The notes: a model not told the origin generated them from the letters alone. 64,000 nucleotides of DNA from Pricia antarctica (GCF_900101815.1 NZ_FNAO01000001.1:558001-622000); one strand, 5' to 3'; counted from the stretch's first letter, positions 36,960 to 45,348 are shown. Numbers and translations: made by a program.

Positions 36960-38645
36960 CTATGAGTTAAAAATCTGCGTTAATATCTTGTCGGTAATTA
37001 AATAGGTCGGCTTAACACCAGTCGTCCCCAGACCACCTGAAGCCAGGGTGCTTCCAGTGACCAAAGGGTTATCCGAAGCATAATAGGCATACCTCACTTT
37101 GACGTCCTCCCGTATGCTCTTACGTATCCTTGAGGCCGATTGTACGGCCTTTTGGTAATGTACACCTTCCATTTCAAGGCCGATGACATTCCAGGTGCTC
37201 TGCTGGAAAAACTTCAATATATCCTTATTCTGCAAAGAGGTGCCCAAGACGGTGACCATGGTGCCCTCGAAAACTTTCAATCCGTGTCCCTTAAAATCTT
37301 CGGCGCAAAGTTCATTTTTAAAGGGATAATTATCTGCCGTTCCTTCGAAAATATGGGCCGATGGTATCATTAGATCACCTTTGCCGCCATCGAGAATGCC
37401 TGCTTTTCCCATGATGGATATGGAGGCCACATTTAATAGCACCTCCTTTTTCTTTCCTTCCTTATACGGTTTCAAAAGCTCGTCGATAGTCTCATACGCC
37501 TGCTCGCCAAAAGCGTAATCCATTACAAATATAACAGGTTTTTCGGCATCGGTGATTTCTTTTGACAGTTCGTAGCAACAAACCTCTTTCTCCATCTTGG
37601 CCGTATCGAACAACTGCACGTCGATATTGGTGCCCGAAAAGTCGTTGATGGCCACCATTCCGTTCTTTTTGGCCACCTTGATTACCTTCTCGCGTAGTTC
37701 CAGATTCAAAGAAGAGCTCAGGGATTCGTAGATTTTCAGGGATTCGTTATCGGGAAACTCCTTTTTTAGGGCATTTTTGGCGAACAATGAATTCATGACA
37801 CTGTGCATATTGGCACTGATGATATGTATCGGGCGTTTTAGGAGTCCGTTTTTGCGTAAGGTTTCTTTGATGGTATCTGCCCAGCGTTCGCCGTGTATGT
37901 GGTGACCAAGACGTTCGCGCAGCAGTGCACTGAACGTTATAGTCCTTTTTTCGCCGGTGACCTCTTCTTCTACGGCCAGCTTGCCGAGCCAGTAAATGAT
38001 TTCCAGAAAGCGTTCGGGGCGTTCTTTGGTCGAGAATCGTTCATGCACCGCCATAATTTCCACGAACGGTCGGCCCAGGATGTTGGCGGTATGGATTACG
38101 GCGACCTCCCTATCTGCTTGGGAAAGCTCCTCCTTTTTTACGAAAGCCTCCAGTTTCTTCCAATCGCGGATAGTCTTATCGGTATCTCCAATCAATACCT
38201 TTTTGCTAATTTTTTCGGATTCTATAAATAGGAAGGTCAGGTGGGTGAGAATATCATAAATATCCGAACGGCCTCGGGTTATCTCGACATTCATCTGCTC
38301 TTCGTCGATACGGTAGCAGTTACGGCGACGTTTTGGTGGAATAATGGGCTTAAAATGGGACCGCCCATAGCCTTCATCGGAGGTCAGGTTGATAAACCGG
38401 CACTGTTCTATGCCTTCGGGCAGACGTTCGAGCACGTAGATCAAACCATTAAGCTCGGCCTTATCCTCCCCGAGGGAGCCATAGATTTCGGGGCGCAGCT
38501 GCAGCAATGCATCCTTCAACGATTCGCCGGATACCCCGGTCGGCTTGTAAAATCCACGGTTGAACAGGTGCCGCATGGTGATATAGAGCCGCTCGATGGC
38601 GTTGGTCGATTCTTGAGCGCGGGTGGTTGTGATGGTCTTGCCCAT
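36960..38645 (-). CDS. DUF6909-like protein with nucleoside-phosphorylase-like C-terminus
   Basis: A 561-residue soluble protein conserved, as far as I recall, only in Bacteroidota. The N-terminal half (to about 270) is helical with no motif I know. The C-terminal half shows features of the nucleoside phosphorylase/AMP nucleosidase superfamily: NVASISIMGKAGILDGGKGD (about 399-418), the acidic VIGLEMEGVHYQKAV (about 484-498) and YYASDNPL. The function is unknown; a nucleotide- or nucleoside-binding role is inference. It is the first gene of the polysaccharide transcript, behind a 160-base hairpin leader that ends 12 bases before its ATG. Confidence 0.75.
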   Translation of the reverse strand: MGKTITTTRAQESTNAIERLYITMRHLFNRGFYKPTGVSGESLKDALLQLRPEIYGSLGEDKAELNGLIYVLERLPEGIEQCRFINLTSDEGYGRSHFKPIIPPKRRRNCYRIDEEQMNVEITRGRSDIYDILTHLTFLFIESEKISKKVLIGDTDKTIRDWKKLEAFVKKEELSQADREVAVIHTANILGRPFVEIMAVHERFSTKERPERFLEIIYWLGKLAVEEEVTGEKRTITFSALLRERLGHHIHGERWADTIKETLRKNGLLKRPIHIISANMHSVMNSLFAKNALKKEFPDNESLKIYESLSSSLNLELREKVIKVAKKNGMVAINDFSGTNIDVQLFDTAKMEKEVCCYELSKEITDAEKPVIFVMDYAFGEQAYETIDELLKPYKEGKKKEVLLNVASISIMGKAGILDGGKGDLMIPSAHIFEGTADNYPFKNELCAEDFKGHGLKVFEGTMVTVLGTSLQNKDILKFFQQSTWNVIGLEMEGVHYQKAVQSASRIRKSIREDVKVRYAYYASDNPLVTGSTLASGGLGTTGVKPTYLITDKILTQIFNS

Positions 38646-38657
38646 AAATGGATTTAA

Positions 38658-38817
38658 GAGACTGTATTGAAATCTGTCGATTGCTTTTTTATGCTCTTTT
38701 TTGCATCCTTCATCGTTAAAATTTTATACCGTAGCTACGGCTATGCAAGAAAATTTTGCCTAAAAGGCTACAAAAATGACCTATAAAAATTCCAATCACA
38801 GACATCAAAACAGTCTC
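38658..38817 (-). repeat. Long palindromic leader element A (about 160 bp)
   Basis: The two halves of this element are complementary along their length with small bulges. The outer arms are GAGACTGTATTGAAATCTGT (38658-38677) and the complement of GAGACTGTTTTGATGTCTGT (38798-38817). The centre is the self-complementary CCGTAGCTACGG (38729-38740). Read on the minus strand, it begins 3 bases after a perfect -7 box and ends 12 bases before the ATG of the DUF6909-like gene, so it would be the whole 5' leader. It shares the core ACCGTAGCTACGGCTATGC with element B. The rest of the gap to 39005 holds nothing further that I recognise. Confidence 0.8.
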
Positions 38818-38820
38818 AGG

Positions 38821-38828
38821 CAAAATTA
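38821..38828 (-). promoter_or_regulatory. -7 promoter box before element A
   Basis: TAATTTTG on the minus strand matches TAnnTTTG exactly. Initiation about four to six bases further on falls at the first bases of hairpin element A. No clear -33 TTG at the usual distance. Confidence 0.45.
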
Positions 38829-39005
38829 CGGTTTTTTTGCAACCTTGTGCCTTGAATACCTACGAAGTAGCCATGAAACCTTGAATAGGGACATGCACCC
38901 TGCGATTTTATTGAGGTCTCGACGGCGCTTGATCTGACATGGCTGCTCGACCTGAATCATTGCACTTTCGAACCTTAAACCTTTCCCCTGAGTGCGGTTG
39001 AATGG

Positions 39006-40502
39006 TCAATCTTTGAACTTTGACAGGCCGTCAGCAACAGAACGATCATTCGCTAACCGCTGCACCTTGTTCTGCCCGCCCAATTTTCCTTTGGATTTCA
39101 TGTAGGCATTGAAGCCGCCCGGCTTTATGGAGGTCACTTTTAACCTCTGTAAAATCTTGCCATCAATGAGGTCAAAATAATAGCTGTTCTGTTTTTGAAG
39201 GACGGTATCAAGAATTTCGATAAATTTTTCCCGGTCGGAGGGTTCTTTTTCGAATTCTACGAACCATTCGTGATAGGGGAGCTCGTCGGCATCGGTATTT
39301 ATTTTCGGGGCGACCGTAAATTCGTTGATACGGGCATCGGTACCGGCGAGGGCTTGCTGCATGGCTTCTTCGACTTCCTTGGCAATAACATGTTCCCCAA
39401 AGCCGGAGATAAAATGTTTGATACGACCCGAAACAATTATTTTATAGGGTTTTATAGAAATAAACTGAACGGTATCCCCGAGATTGTACGCCCAGAGTCC
39501 GGCATCCGTAGAAATAATCATTACATAGTTGATGTCGAGCTGCACGTCTTTGATGGTTACTCGTGAGGGATTGCCATCGAAGAAGTCTTCGGCTTTGACA
39601 AACTCGTAGAAAATTCCTGCATCCAAAAGCAGTAGCATCCCTTTTTCGGTTTGGGAATCTTGATAGGCGAAAAAGCCCTCGCTGGCCGGAAAGAGTTCGA
39701 TACTATCCACCTTTCGTCCGATCAGATTTTCGAATTTGGCGCGGTAGGGCTCATAGTTGACGCCTCCGTAGATAAACAGCTTAAAATTTTTGAACAACTC
39801 ACCGATTTTTTTATCGGTCTTCGCCTGCAGGCGCTCAAAATACATCTGTACCCATGAGGGAATCCCTGCAATAATAGCCATGTCTTCGTTAACTGTTTCT
39901 TCGACAATGGCGTTTACCTTGGTTTCCCAATCTTCAATGCAATTCGTTTTCCAGCTCGGCAAGCGGTTTTTTTGCAGATAATTGGGCACATAATGGGCGG
40001 ATATTCCTGAAAGGCGCCCTAATTTAATTCCATTTTTCTCCTGTAAAATCGGACTCCCCTGTAAAAAGATCATTTTTCCGTCTACAAAGTCCGCATTTCC
40101 CGTTTCGTGGATGTAATTGAGAATGGCATTTCGGGATGCGTTCACCTGGTGCTTGATAGATGTATCGGTAATGGGGATATATTTGGCTCCCGATGTAGTG
40201 CCCGATGTTTTGGCGAAATAGACAGGCTTGCCCGGCCAAAGAATATCCGGCTGCCCGGCCACGACCTGCTCCACGTAAGGTTTGAGTTCCTCGTAATCCC
40301 GTATCGGAACGCTCGCCATAAACCCCTCGTGCGATTTGATTTCGCTGAACCCATGGTCTTTTCCGAATCTTGTGTTCGCGGCCTTCTGTAGTAATTCCTT
40401 AAAAACCCGTTCTTGTGTTTCGATGGGGGTATCGACCCACTTTGCCGTTTTGCGGGCCATATAGCTGGCAAATATTTTGGCGGCGAAGGATTTTAGAGAC
40501 AT
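39006..40502 (-). CDS. GH3 auxin-responsive promoter family protein (adenylate-forming)
   Basis: A 498-residue member of the GH3 family, relatives of plant enzymes that adenylate a carboxylic acid and conjugate it to an amino acid. The phosphate-binding segment YFAKTSGTTSGAKYIPIT (about 96-113), LFIYGGVNY, ELFPASEGFFAYQ and the hinge region VSGRIKHFISGFGEH are present. Bacterial substrates are unknown. I start at ATG 40502, 13 bases after the M23 peptidase stop, rather than at the TTG 24 bases earlier that overlaps it. The pairing with an M23 peptidase recurs in flavobacteria and points to envelope metabolism. Confidence 0.88.
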   Translation of the reverse strand: MSLKSFAAKIFASYMARKTAKWVDTPIETQERVFKELLQKAANTRFGKDHGFSEIKSHEGFMASVPIRDYEELKPYVEQVVAGQPDILWPGKPVYFAKTSGTTSGAKYIPITDTSIKHQVNASRNAILNYIHETGNADFVDGKMIFLQGSPILQEKNGIKLGRLSGISAHYVPNYLQKNRLPSWKTNCIEDWETKVNAIVEETVNEDMAIIAGIPSWVQMYFERLQAKTDKKIGELFKNFKLFIYGGVNYEPYRAKFENLIGRKVDSIELFPASEGFFAYQDSQTEKGMLLLLDAGIFYEFVKAEDFFDGNPSRVTIKDVQLDINYVMIISTDAGLWAYNLGDTVQFISIKPYKIIVSGRIKHFISGFGEHVIAKEVEEAMQQALAGTDARINEFTVAPKINTDADELPYHEWFVEFEKEPSDREKFIEILDTVLQKQNSYYFDLIDGKILQRLKVTSIKPGGFNAYMKSKGKLGGQNKVQRLANDRSVADGLSKFKD

Positions 40503-40515
40503 GGAAAAAATGTAT

Positions 40516-41382
40516 TTAAAAATCAATATAGTCCAACGGGTTCACGGTATTACCTTCGCTCCAAAGTTCGAAATGTAGATGAGGGCCGGTGGTAAGTTCT
40601 CCCGTATTACCTACGGATGCGATCACTTCGCCAGATCTTACGATATCGCCCTGTTCCTTGCTCAGGGAACCGTTGTGCTTGTAAACGCTTAATAGGCCCT
40701 CTTTATGTTCGATAATGATGACGTAACCTGTCGCTGCGGTCCATTCCGAAAAAATGACGGTGCCGTTGGCTACGGCCTTGATCGGCGTATTGAGCGGGGC
40801 GGTAATATCAACGGCAAAATGCTTTTTTCCGGCATCATAGGTGTTGGAAACCACTCCGCTTATGGGCGGAAAAAGTACCAGGTCGGAACTTGTGGATTTT
40901 CTTTCGAAAAGGTTGTATTTATCTTCCAATGCCACTTCGGCCCTCAACATAGAATCTTCTTTGATCGGGGTGAGGTCGATACTTGAAGGATCTAACTCGA
41001 ACTGCTCACGAATGGAGTCAAGGTTGGTTTCATTATTTTCGATATCGCCGCTCAATACCATGCGAATATTTTCTAAATACCGATTGGTATTACCCAGTGA
41101 GACCACTAAAGAGTCCGTTTTGTAAGTAAGATCGGTCGCTTGCTTTTTAAGCTTTGTCGACGAATATCCGGGGATGTATTCGCGCAGCGGAGTAAAGGCA
41201 ATCAATAGAGTAGTAAGTCCAATCAAGCCGATGATACAGAGCGTGCCTGTCACAAATACATTGAGACGACTTAGTTTAAAGGATATCTTTTCTTCAAAAG
41301 TACTTTCGTTGAGTATGACCAACCGGTACTTATGCAAAAGCTTCCTTTTGATTTCCTTTCTTTTCTTGACTTCTTTGGCCAT
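40516..41382 (-). CDS. M23-family metallopeptidase
   Basis: A 288-residue inner-membrane-anchored protein with a basic cytosolic N-terminus, one transmembrane helix (about 43-64), a linker and a C-terminal LytM/M23 domain. Zinc ligands are visible in KHFAVDIT (His and Asp near 187-191) and GPHLHFELW (about 266-274). It probably cleaves peptidoglycan cross-links or regulates a hydrolase. Its ATG at 41382 is one base away from hairpin element B, which forms its entire predicted leader. Confidence 0.92.
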   Translation of the reverse strand: MAKEVKKRKEIKRKLLHKYRLVILNESTFEEKISFKLSRLNVFVTGTLCIIGLIGLTTLLIAFTPLREYIPGYSSTKLKKQATDLTYKTDSLVVSLGNTNRYLENIRMVLSGDIENNETNLDSIREQFELDPSSIDLTPIKEDSMLRAEVALEDKYNLFERKSTSSDLVLFPPISGVVSNTYDAGKKHFAVDITAPLNTPIKAVANGTVIFSEWTAATGYVIIIEHKEGLLSVYKHNGSLSKEQGDIVRSGEVIASVGNTGELTTGPHLHFELWSEGNTVNPLDYIDF

Positions 41383-41383
41383 T

Positions 41384-41544
41384 GAACTCGTTTAGACTAT
41401 TTCTTTTACCTGCGAATTTCACATTTTGCACTCTAATTTTGTCTTTTTCTCCCACCGTAGCTACAGCTATGCTGCTCAAAAAAGTCTTCATTAGAGCACA
41501 AAAGCCGAAATTCTCGGTTCCAAACAAAAAGTCTAAACGAGTTC
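41384..41544 (-). repeat. Long palindromic leader element B (about 161 bp)
   Basis: The terminal arms are GAACTCGTTTAGACT (41384-41398) and its exact complement at 41530-41544, and pairing continues inward with small internal loops to the core ACCGTAGCTACAGCTATGC (41454-41472). Apart from this core the arms differ from those of element A, yet length, symmetry and position are the same. On the minus strand it starts 5 bases after a perfect -7 box and ends one base before the ATG of the M23 peptidase gene. A long RNA hairpin leader is the simplest reading. Confidence 0.82.
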
Positions 41545-41549
41545 ATAGA

Positions 41550-41557
41550 CAAATATA
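41550..41557 (-). promoter_or_regulatory. -7 promoter box before element B
   Basis: TATATTTG on the minus strand matches TAnnTTTG exactly and sits 5 bases before hairpin element B. A TTG lies 13 bases further upstream, closer than the usual -33 spacing. Confidence 0.45.
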
Positions 41558-41760
41558 CTCATGCCGCGTACAAATTGGAGGGTTTTTGTAAAAATTTGAT
41601 GGTCTTGCCTTATTGCGGAAACATTGAACTGGCAAGATTGCTAGATCATAATGAACCCATGCGCTTTTTCTTCGTAAGTACTTGAACACGGATTGAAGGT
41701 ATTAAACCACTTTAATAATTAACTTCCGTAGTATTATAACCAAGTAAATTACTTTTTTAC

Positions 41761-41768
41761 TACATTTG
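41761..41768 (+). promoter_or_regulatory. tatA: -7 promoter box for tatA
   Basis: TACATTTG matches TAnnTTTG exactly, 21 bases before the tatA ATG. Confidence 0.5.
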
Positions 41769-41789
41769 TTATCCATAAAATTTAAAATT

Positions 41790-41984
41790 ATGACAGCATT
41801 ACATATTTTTCTTGCAATAGGGCCTTGGCAAATAGCCGTTGTCGTCGTGATAATCCTTTTATTGTTCGGCGGAAAAAAGATTCCAGAATTGATGCGCGGC
41901 CTGGGAAGTGGCATCAAAGAGTTTAAGGATGCCTCGAAGGAAGATGAACCTGTAAACGACAAACTGGAAGACAAAAAAGACTAA
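41790..41984 (+). CDS. tatA: Twin-arginine translocase subunit TatA/TatE
   Basis: A 64-residue protein with a single membrane helix ([20 protein letters not shown]), the Phe-Gly hinge in [17 protein letters not shown], an amphipathic helix ([12 protein letters not shown]) and an acidic tail, as in all TatA proteins. It forms the pore for export of folded proteins with twin-arginine signals. I start at ATG 41790 and not at the earlier in-frame TTG. No tatC is adjacent. A good intrinsic terminator follows the stop. Confidence 0.95.
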   Translation: MTALHIFLAIGPWQIAVVVVIILLLFGGKKIPELMRGLGSGIKEFKDASKEDEPVNDKLEDKKD

Positions 41985-42003
41985 ATAGTCTACATATCAT
42001 ATC

Positions 42004-42040
42004 AAAAAAGCCCTTGGTGTTACGCACCCAGGGCTTTTTT
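42004..42040 (+). terminator. Intrinsic terminator after tatA
   Basis: The stem GCCCTTGGTG (42010-42019) pairs with GCACCCAGGGC with one mismatch and is flanked by A and T runs, so it can stop transcription from either side. Confidence 0.85.
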
Positions 42041-42350
42041 AATCGCCAATAATTTATGCTACGGAAATCAGTACATGTGTTCATAGTTTAATTCACCTTC
42101 TTGATTTAGCTTGACTATCCCTATACGTTCCAAGCCCTAACCTTCCGATTAAGGTAATCTCCCTGTTCGATTCACCACAGTTTATCCTCCTTTCACAACA
42201 ATTGTTATTCCAAAAGCAGTGATTAGCCGATTTTTACGTTATCCTATTTGATAAGTAGGATGCCCAATCCGATTGATTGAACCTAATTCAATCTTGGGTA
42301 CTGATTATCCGTAACGCTAAAAATTTTCTGCTTTTCCGACATCCCAAATC
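42041..42350. other. Intergenic region upstream of the OmpA-family gene
   Basis: No gene is seen. An inverted repeat GATTGAA-CCTAA-TTCAATC lies at 42275-42293, about 58 bases before the next ATG, and could be an operator. A weaker hairpin (ATCCTA...TAGGAT) is at 42241-42261. No exact TAnnTTTG box was found near the ATG. Confidence 0.35.
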
Positions 42351-44876
42351 ATGAAAAAACTACTGCCGCTTCTAATTTTACTGTTGGGTTCCAGCCTCTT
42401 TGCCCAAGACCTTAACGACCTCGGAATCGATGAATCACGGACCACGGCGAGCAATGACACCAACAATCCCACTTTATATGCCGACCCGGTGGTTTCCATC
42501 AACAAGACCTTCGAAGAAGCCGCCGATAGCCAGAATATACCCTATAGAACCTTTAGCGGATTAGAAAGCGTAGAGAACGGATACTATATCATATCGGGAG
42601 TTTTCGGCAAAAGAAAAAACCTAAATAAGATGGTGAAAAGATTAAAGCGAAAAGGTTTTGCGGAGTCCGGCTACATCACCAATCCCGAAAACGGACTCAA
42701 CTATGTATATTTGACCTACTATCCGTTCGGTCTTGAGGCCGTCGATGCCTGTGTTTCAAAATTGGAAGACACCTACACCGACACCATTTGGATTCTTGAA
42801 ATTGAGAACAGTATGACCATCGGCGGATCATCGTTGGCTATGTTGGAGGTGAGCGAAACCGGATCGATTACCACGGCTGAAATTGACGAAGAGGAGGCCG
42901 AAACCAGCAACAGTGCCGAACAATTGATTTCCTTAGACAGCCATGCGCCAAGTATTAGCATCGCTGCCAACAAAAGCAAAACTATCCAAAAGGCCGATGC
43001 CTATTTCAACAAGATGTGGTACGCCGAAGCGGCCGAACTTTACGAGCAAGCCCTGTCGAAAGGCGAAAAATACTATACCCGCGATAACATACAGAAAGCC
43101 GCTGACGCCCACTATTATAATACCGATATGGAAAAGGCCTATCAGTGGTACAACATTCTTTATGAAAACTACGGGAAGGAAATGGCGGAGGAGAATATGT
43201 TCAGATACGCCCACTCCTTAAAGGGTGCCGGAAAATACGGTCGCGCCAAACGCCTGATGCGGCTGTATAACCGGAAAACGGAAAACGGAAAAGACGAAGG
43301 CCTGAATAACGCTAAAATCGCGGCCAACGAGATTGTATTGGACGAAATTTTAGACTCGGAAGATGATTACGAACTTAAAAACATGGCCATCAACACCCAA
43401 TATTCCGATTTCTCGCCCATGTTCTTCGATTCGAGCCAGATTGTCTTTTCCTCCGCTAGAGATTCATCCCTTTTTAAGACCCGAAAGTACAAATGGAACG
43501 ATCAGCCTTATTTGGATCTTTATGTGGCCGAAATCAACAAAGCATCGCAAGACCTCCAAAATGCAATCAAATTTTCCAAAAAAATAAACACTAAATATCA
43601 CGAGGCATCCGTGGCTTTTTCACCCGATAATCGGACAATGTATTTTACCCGCAACAATTACGGTAAAAGGCTGAAACGCGATAAAGAGGGGGTGAACCAC
43701 CTAAAAATATACAAATCGAACAAAATCGGCTCGGAGTGGGCGGAAGCCGTAGAGGTTTCGTTCAATAGCAACGACTATTCCACAGGCCACCCTGCCCTGA
43801 GCCCCGATGGCAAACAGCTCTATTTTGTATCCGATATGCCGGGCAGTATCGGCAAGACCGATATTTTCGTTGTCGATGTCTTTGATGACGGCAGCTTTTC
43901 TACGCCTCGTAACCTAGGGCCTGGTATTAATACCGAGAAAAGGGAGATGTTTCCCTTCTTTAACGGTACCAAGCTCTATTTTTCTTCGGATGGTCATACG
44001 GGCCTCGGAGGCCTTGATGTTTTCGAAACGCCATACGATGCGGAGGAGGGCTTTGGCGCCGTCGCCAACCTGGGCAAACCTATCAATAGCAATAAAGATG
44101 ATTTTTCATATATCGTAGACGAGGAAAACTACAAAGGGTTTTTTGCTTCCAACCGCGCCGGTGGTAAAGGGGATGATGATATCTATTCGTTTAAAAGACC
44201 GGCCATCGAAGAAATCCCGGCTAACCACAACGCCATCACAGGCGTAATCACCGAGCTGGTTGCCGGAGACCTAATGCCCAAGGTACTAGTACAACTTCTG
44301 GACGAGAACGGCATCAAACTTAAGGAGATGATGACCGAAGATGACGGCAGCTTTGTATTCGAGGATCTTGAAGGTAACACCAAATACACCTTAAAAAGCG
44401 TAAAGGGCCAGTTCTTCGACGATGAACGTCCCGTAGCTACGGTAGACAACCAACGTGTCAACGTAGACATTTCCATGAAACACCTTAAAGATATGATCGC
44501 CGTAGAGGAAGGTGTCAAAAAGCTGAAGACCGAAATGATCTATTTCGAGTTCGACAAATCAAATGTTAGATCGGATGCAGCCAAAGAATTGGACAAACTG
44601 GTCAGTGTGATGAAAGAATACCCCGGTATGGCGATAAAAATCGAATCACATACCGATTCACGTGGCAGCAGGGCGTACAACGAATACCTATCGGACATGC
44701 GCGCCAAATCGACCCGTGACTATATCCTATCCCAAGGTATTGACGCGAGCCGTATCGAAAGCGCCATTGGCTATGGCGAGAGCCGATTGCTCAATGAGTG
44801 TGACGGTACAGTACGCTGTTCAGAAGCGACCCACCTGCTCAACAGACGTTCAGAGTTTATTATTGTAAGAGAGTAA
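42351..44876 (+). CDS. OmpA-family protein with TPR, beta-propeller and CRD domains (PorE-like architecture)
   Basis: An 841-residue envelope protein. Order of parts: signal peptide (MKKLLPLLILLLGSSLFAQ), a region that resembles a SPOR domain (about 60-145), TPR-like helices (about 205-310), PD40/WD40-type propeller repeats (about 345-615, with SPDGKQLYFVSD and SSDGHTGLGGLDVFE), a carboxypeptidase-regulatory-like domain (about 625-705) and a C-terminal OmpA peptidoglycan-binding domain (FEFDKSNVRSDAAKELDKL, HTDSRGSRAYNEYLS). This order recalls PorE of the type IX secretion system, which however is a lipoprotein; no lipobox is present here. It likely links the outer membrane to peptidoglycan. 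Confidence 0.88.
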   Translation: MKKLLPLLILLLGSSLFAQDLNDLGIDESRTTASNDTNNPTLYADPVVSINKTFEEAADSQNIPYRTFSGLESVENGYYIISGVFGKRKNLNKMVKRLKRKGFAESGYITNPENGLNYVYLTYYPFGLEAVDACVSKLEDTYTDTIWILEIENSMTIGGSSLAMLEVSETGSITTAEIDEEEAETSNSAEQLISLDSHAPSISIAANKSKTIQKADAYFNKMWYAEAAELYEQALSKGEKYYTRDNIQKAADAHYYNTDMEKAYQWYNILYENYGKEMAEENMFRYAHSLKGAGKYGRAKRLMRLYNRKTENGKDEGLNNAKIAANEIVLDEILDSEDDYELKNMAINTQYSDFSPMFFDSSQIVFSSARDSSLFKTRKYKWNDQPYLDLYVAEINKASQDLQNAIKFSKKINTKYHEASVAFSPDNRTMYFTRNNYGKRLKRDKEGVNHLKIYKSNKIGSEWAEAVEVSFNSNDYSTGHPALSPDGKQLYFVSDMPGSIGKTDIFVVDVFDDGSFSTPRNLGPGINTEKREMFPFFNGTKLYFSSDGHTGLGGLDVFETPYDAEEGFGAVANLGKPINSNKDDFSYIVDEENYKGFFASNRAGGKGDDDIYSFKRPAIEEIPANHNAITGVITELVAGDLMPKVLVQLLDENGIKLKEMMTEDDGSFVFEDLEGNTKYTLKSVKGQFFDDERPVATVDNQRVNVDISMKHLKDMIAVEEGVKKLKTEMIYFEFDKSNVRSDAAKELDKLVSVMKEYPGMAIKIESHTDSRGSRAYNEYLSDMRAKSTRDYILSQGIDASRIESAIGYGESRLLNECDGTVRCSEATHLLNRRSEFIIVRE

Positions 44877-44916
44877 GAATTTCAAGGTTCCACGACCTAT
44901 TTACACCTTAACCTAG

Positions 44917-44947
44917 CCGCTGCCTTATCTAAGGTGGCGGTTTTTTT
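44917..44947 (+). terminator. Intrinsic terminator after the OmpA-family gene
   Basis: CCGCTGCCTT pairs with AAGGTGGCGG (two G:T pairs) around a four-base loop, followed by seven T. It lies 40 bases after the stop codon. Confidence 0.88.
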
Positions 44948-45134
44948 ATGTTTCCACTTAAGACGTGTTCCAGTGCCCCGTGCTATAAAAATGCCCTACA
45001 CCGTCAATTTAAGGACTTTATCGAGACCTAAAAATTAGTGATGCAGATGACCGATAATGGGTAGGTTTCATCTAATTTATTCTTCAAAACATAGAAAATG
45101 GCGTCACCTTTGTCCCAGATAAAAAATCCCAAAT

Positions 45135-45302
45135 ATGAAGAAATTATTACTCGTTAAGGAAATTTATGTAGAAGCATTCAGAGACTGGACCTATAGGGTG
45201 CTGAAAAAGTATTTTAAGATGTTCTCATGGCTTTGGCTCGCCCTCTTCGTGATAACGCTTTACGCTTTCGCCTATAGGCTCTCTACAGGATTCGCCTTCT
45301 GA
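45135..45302 (+). CDS. DUF6747-like small membrane protein
   Basis: A 55-residue ORF beginning MKKLLLVKEIYVEAFRDW, with one hydrophobic helix (SWLWLALFVITLYAFAYRL, residues 31-49) and ending STGFAF. The pattern, a short amphipathic N-terminus with one membrane helix, matches a small flavobacterial family I recall as DUF6747. It is short enough to be missed by length cut-offs. The function is unknown. It is followed by a short hairpin and a bidirectional terminator, which supports it being a real transcription unit. Confidence 0.78.
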   Translation: MKKLLLVKEIYVEAFRDWTYRVLKKYFKMFSWLWLALFVITLYAFAYRLSTGFAF

Positions 45303-45313
45303 CACAATATATA

Positions 45314-45333
45314 GAACTCGTTAAAACGAGTTC
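45314..45333. repeat. 20-bp palindrome with ends like element B
   Basis: GAACTCGTT and AACGAGTTC flank two A. The first nine bases and the last eleven with flank (AACGAGTTCAT) are the same as the ends of hairpin element B. It lies 11 bases after the DUF6747 stop. Confidence 0.6.
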
Positions 45334-45348
45334 ATCTTTATGAAAAAC

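Noticed and set aside
44431-44442. CCGTAGCTACGG, the core of the hairpin leaders, inside the OmpA-family gene
   Set aside because: It is in coding sequence (PVATV) and has no complementary arms around it, so it is chance or an unrelated match.
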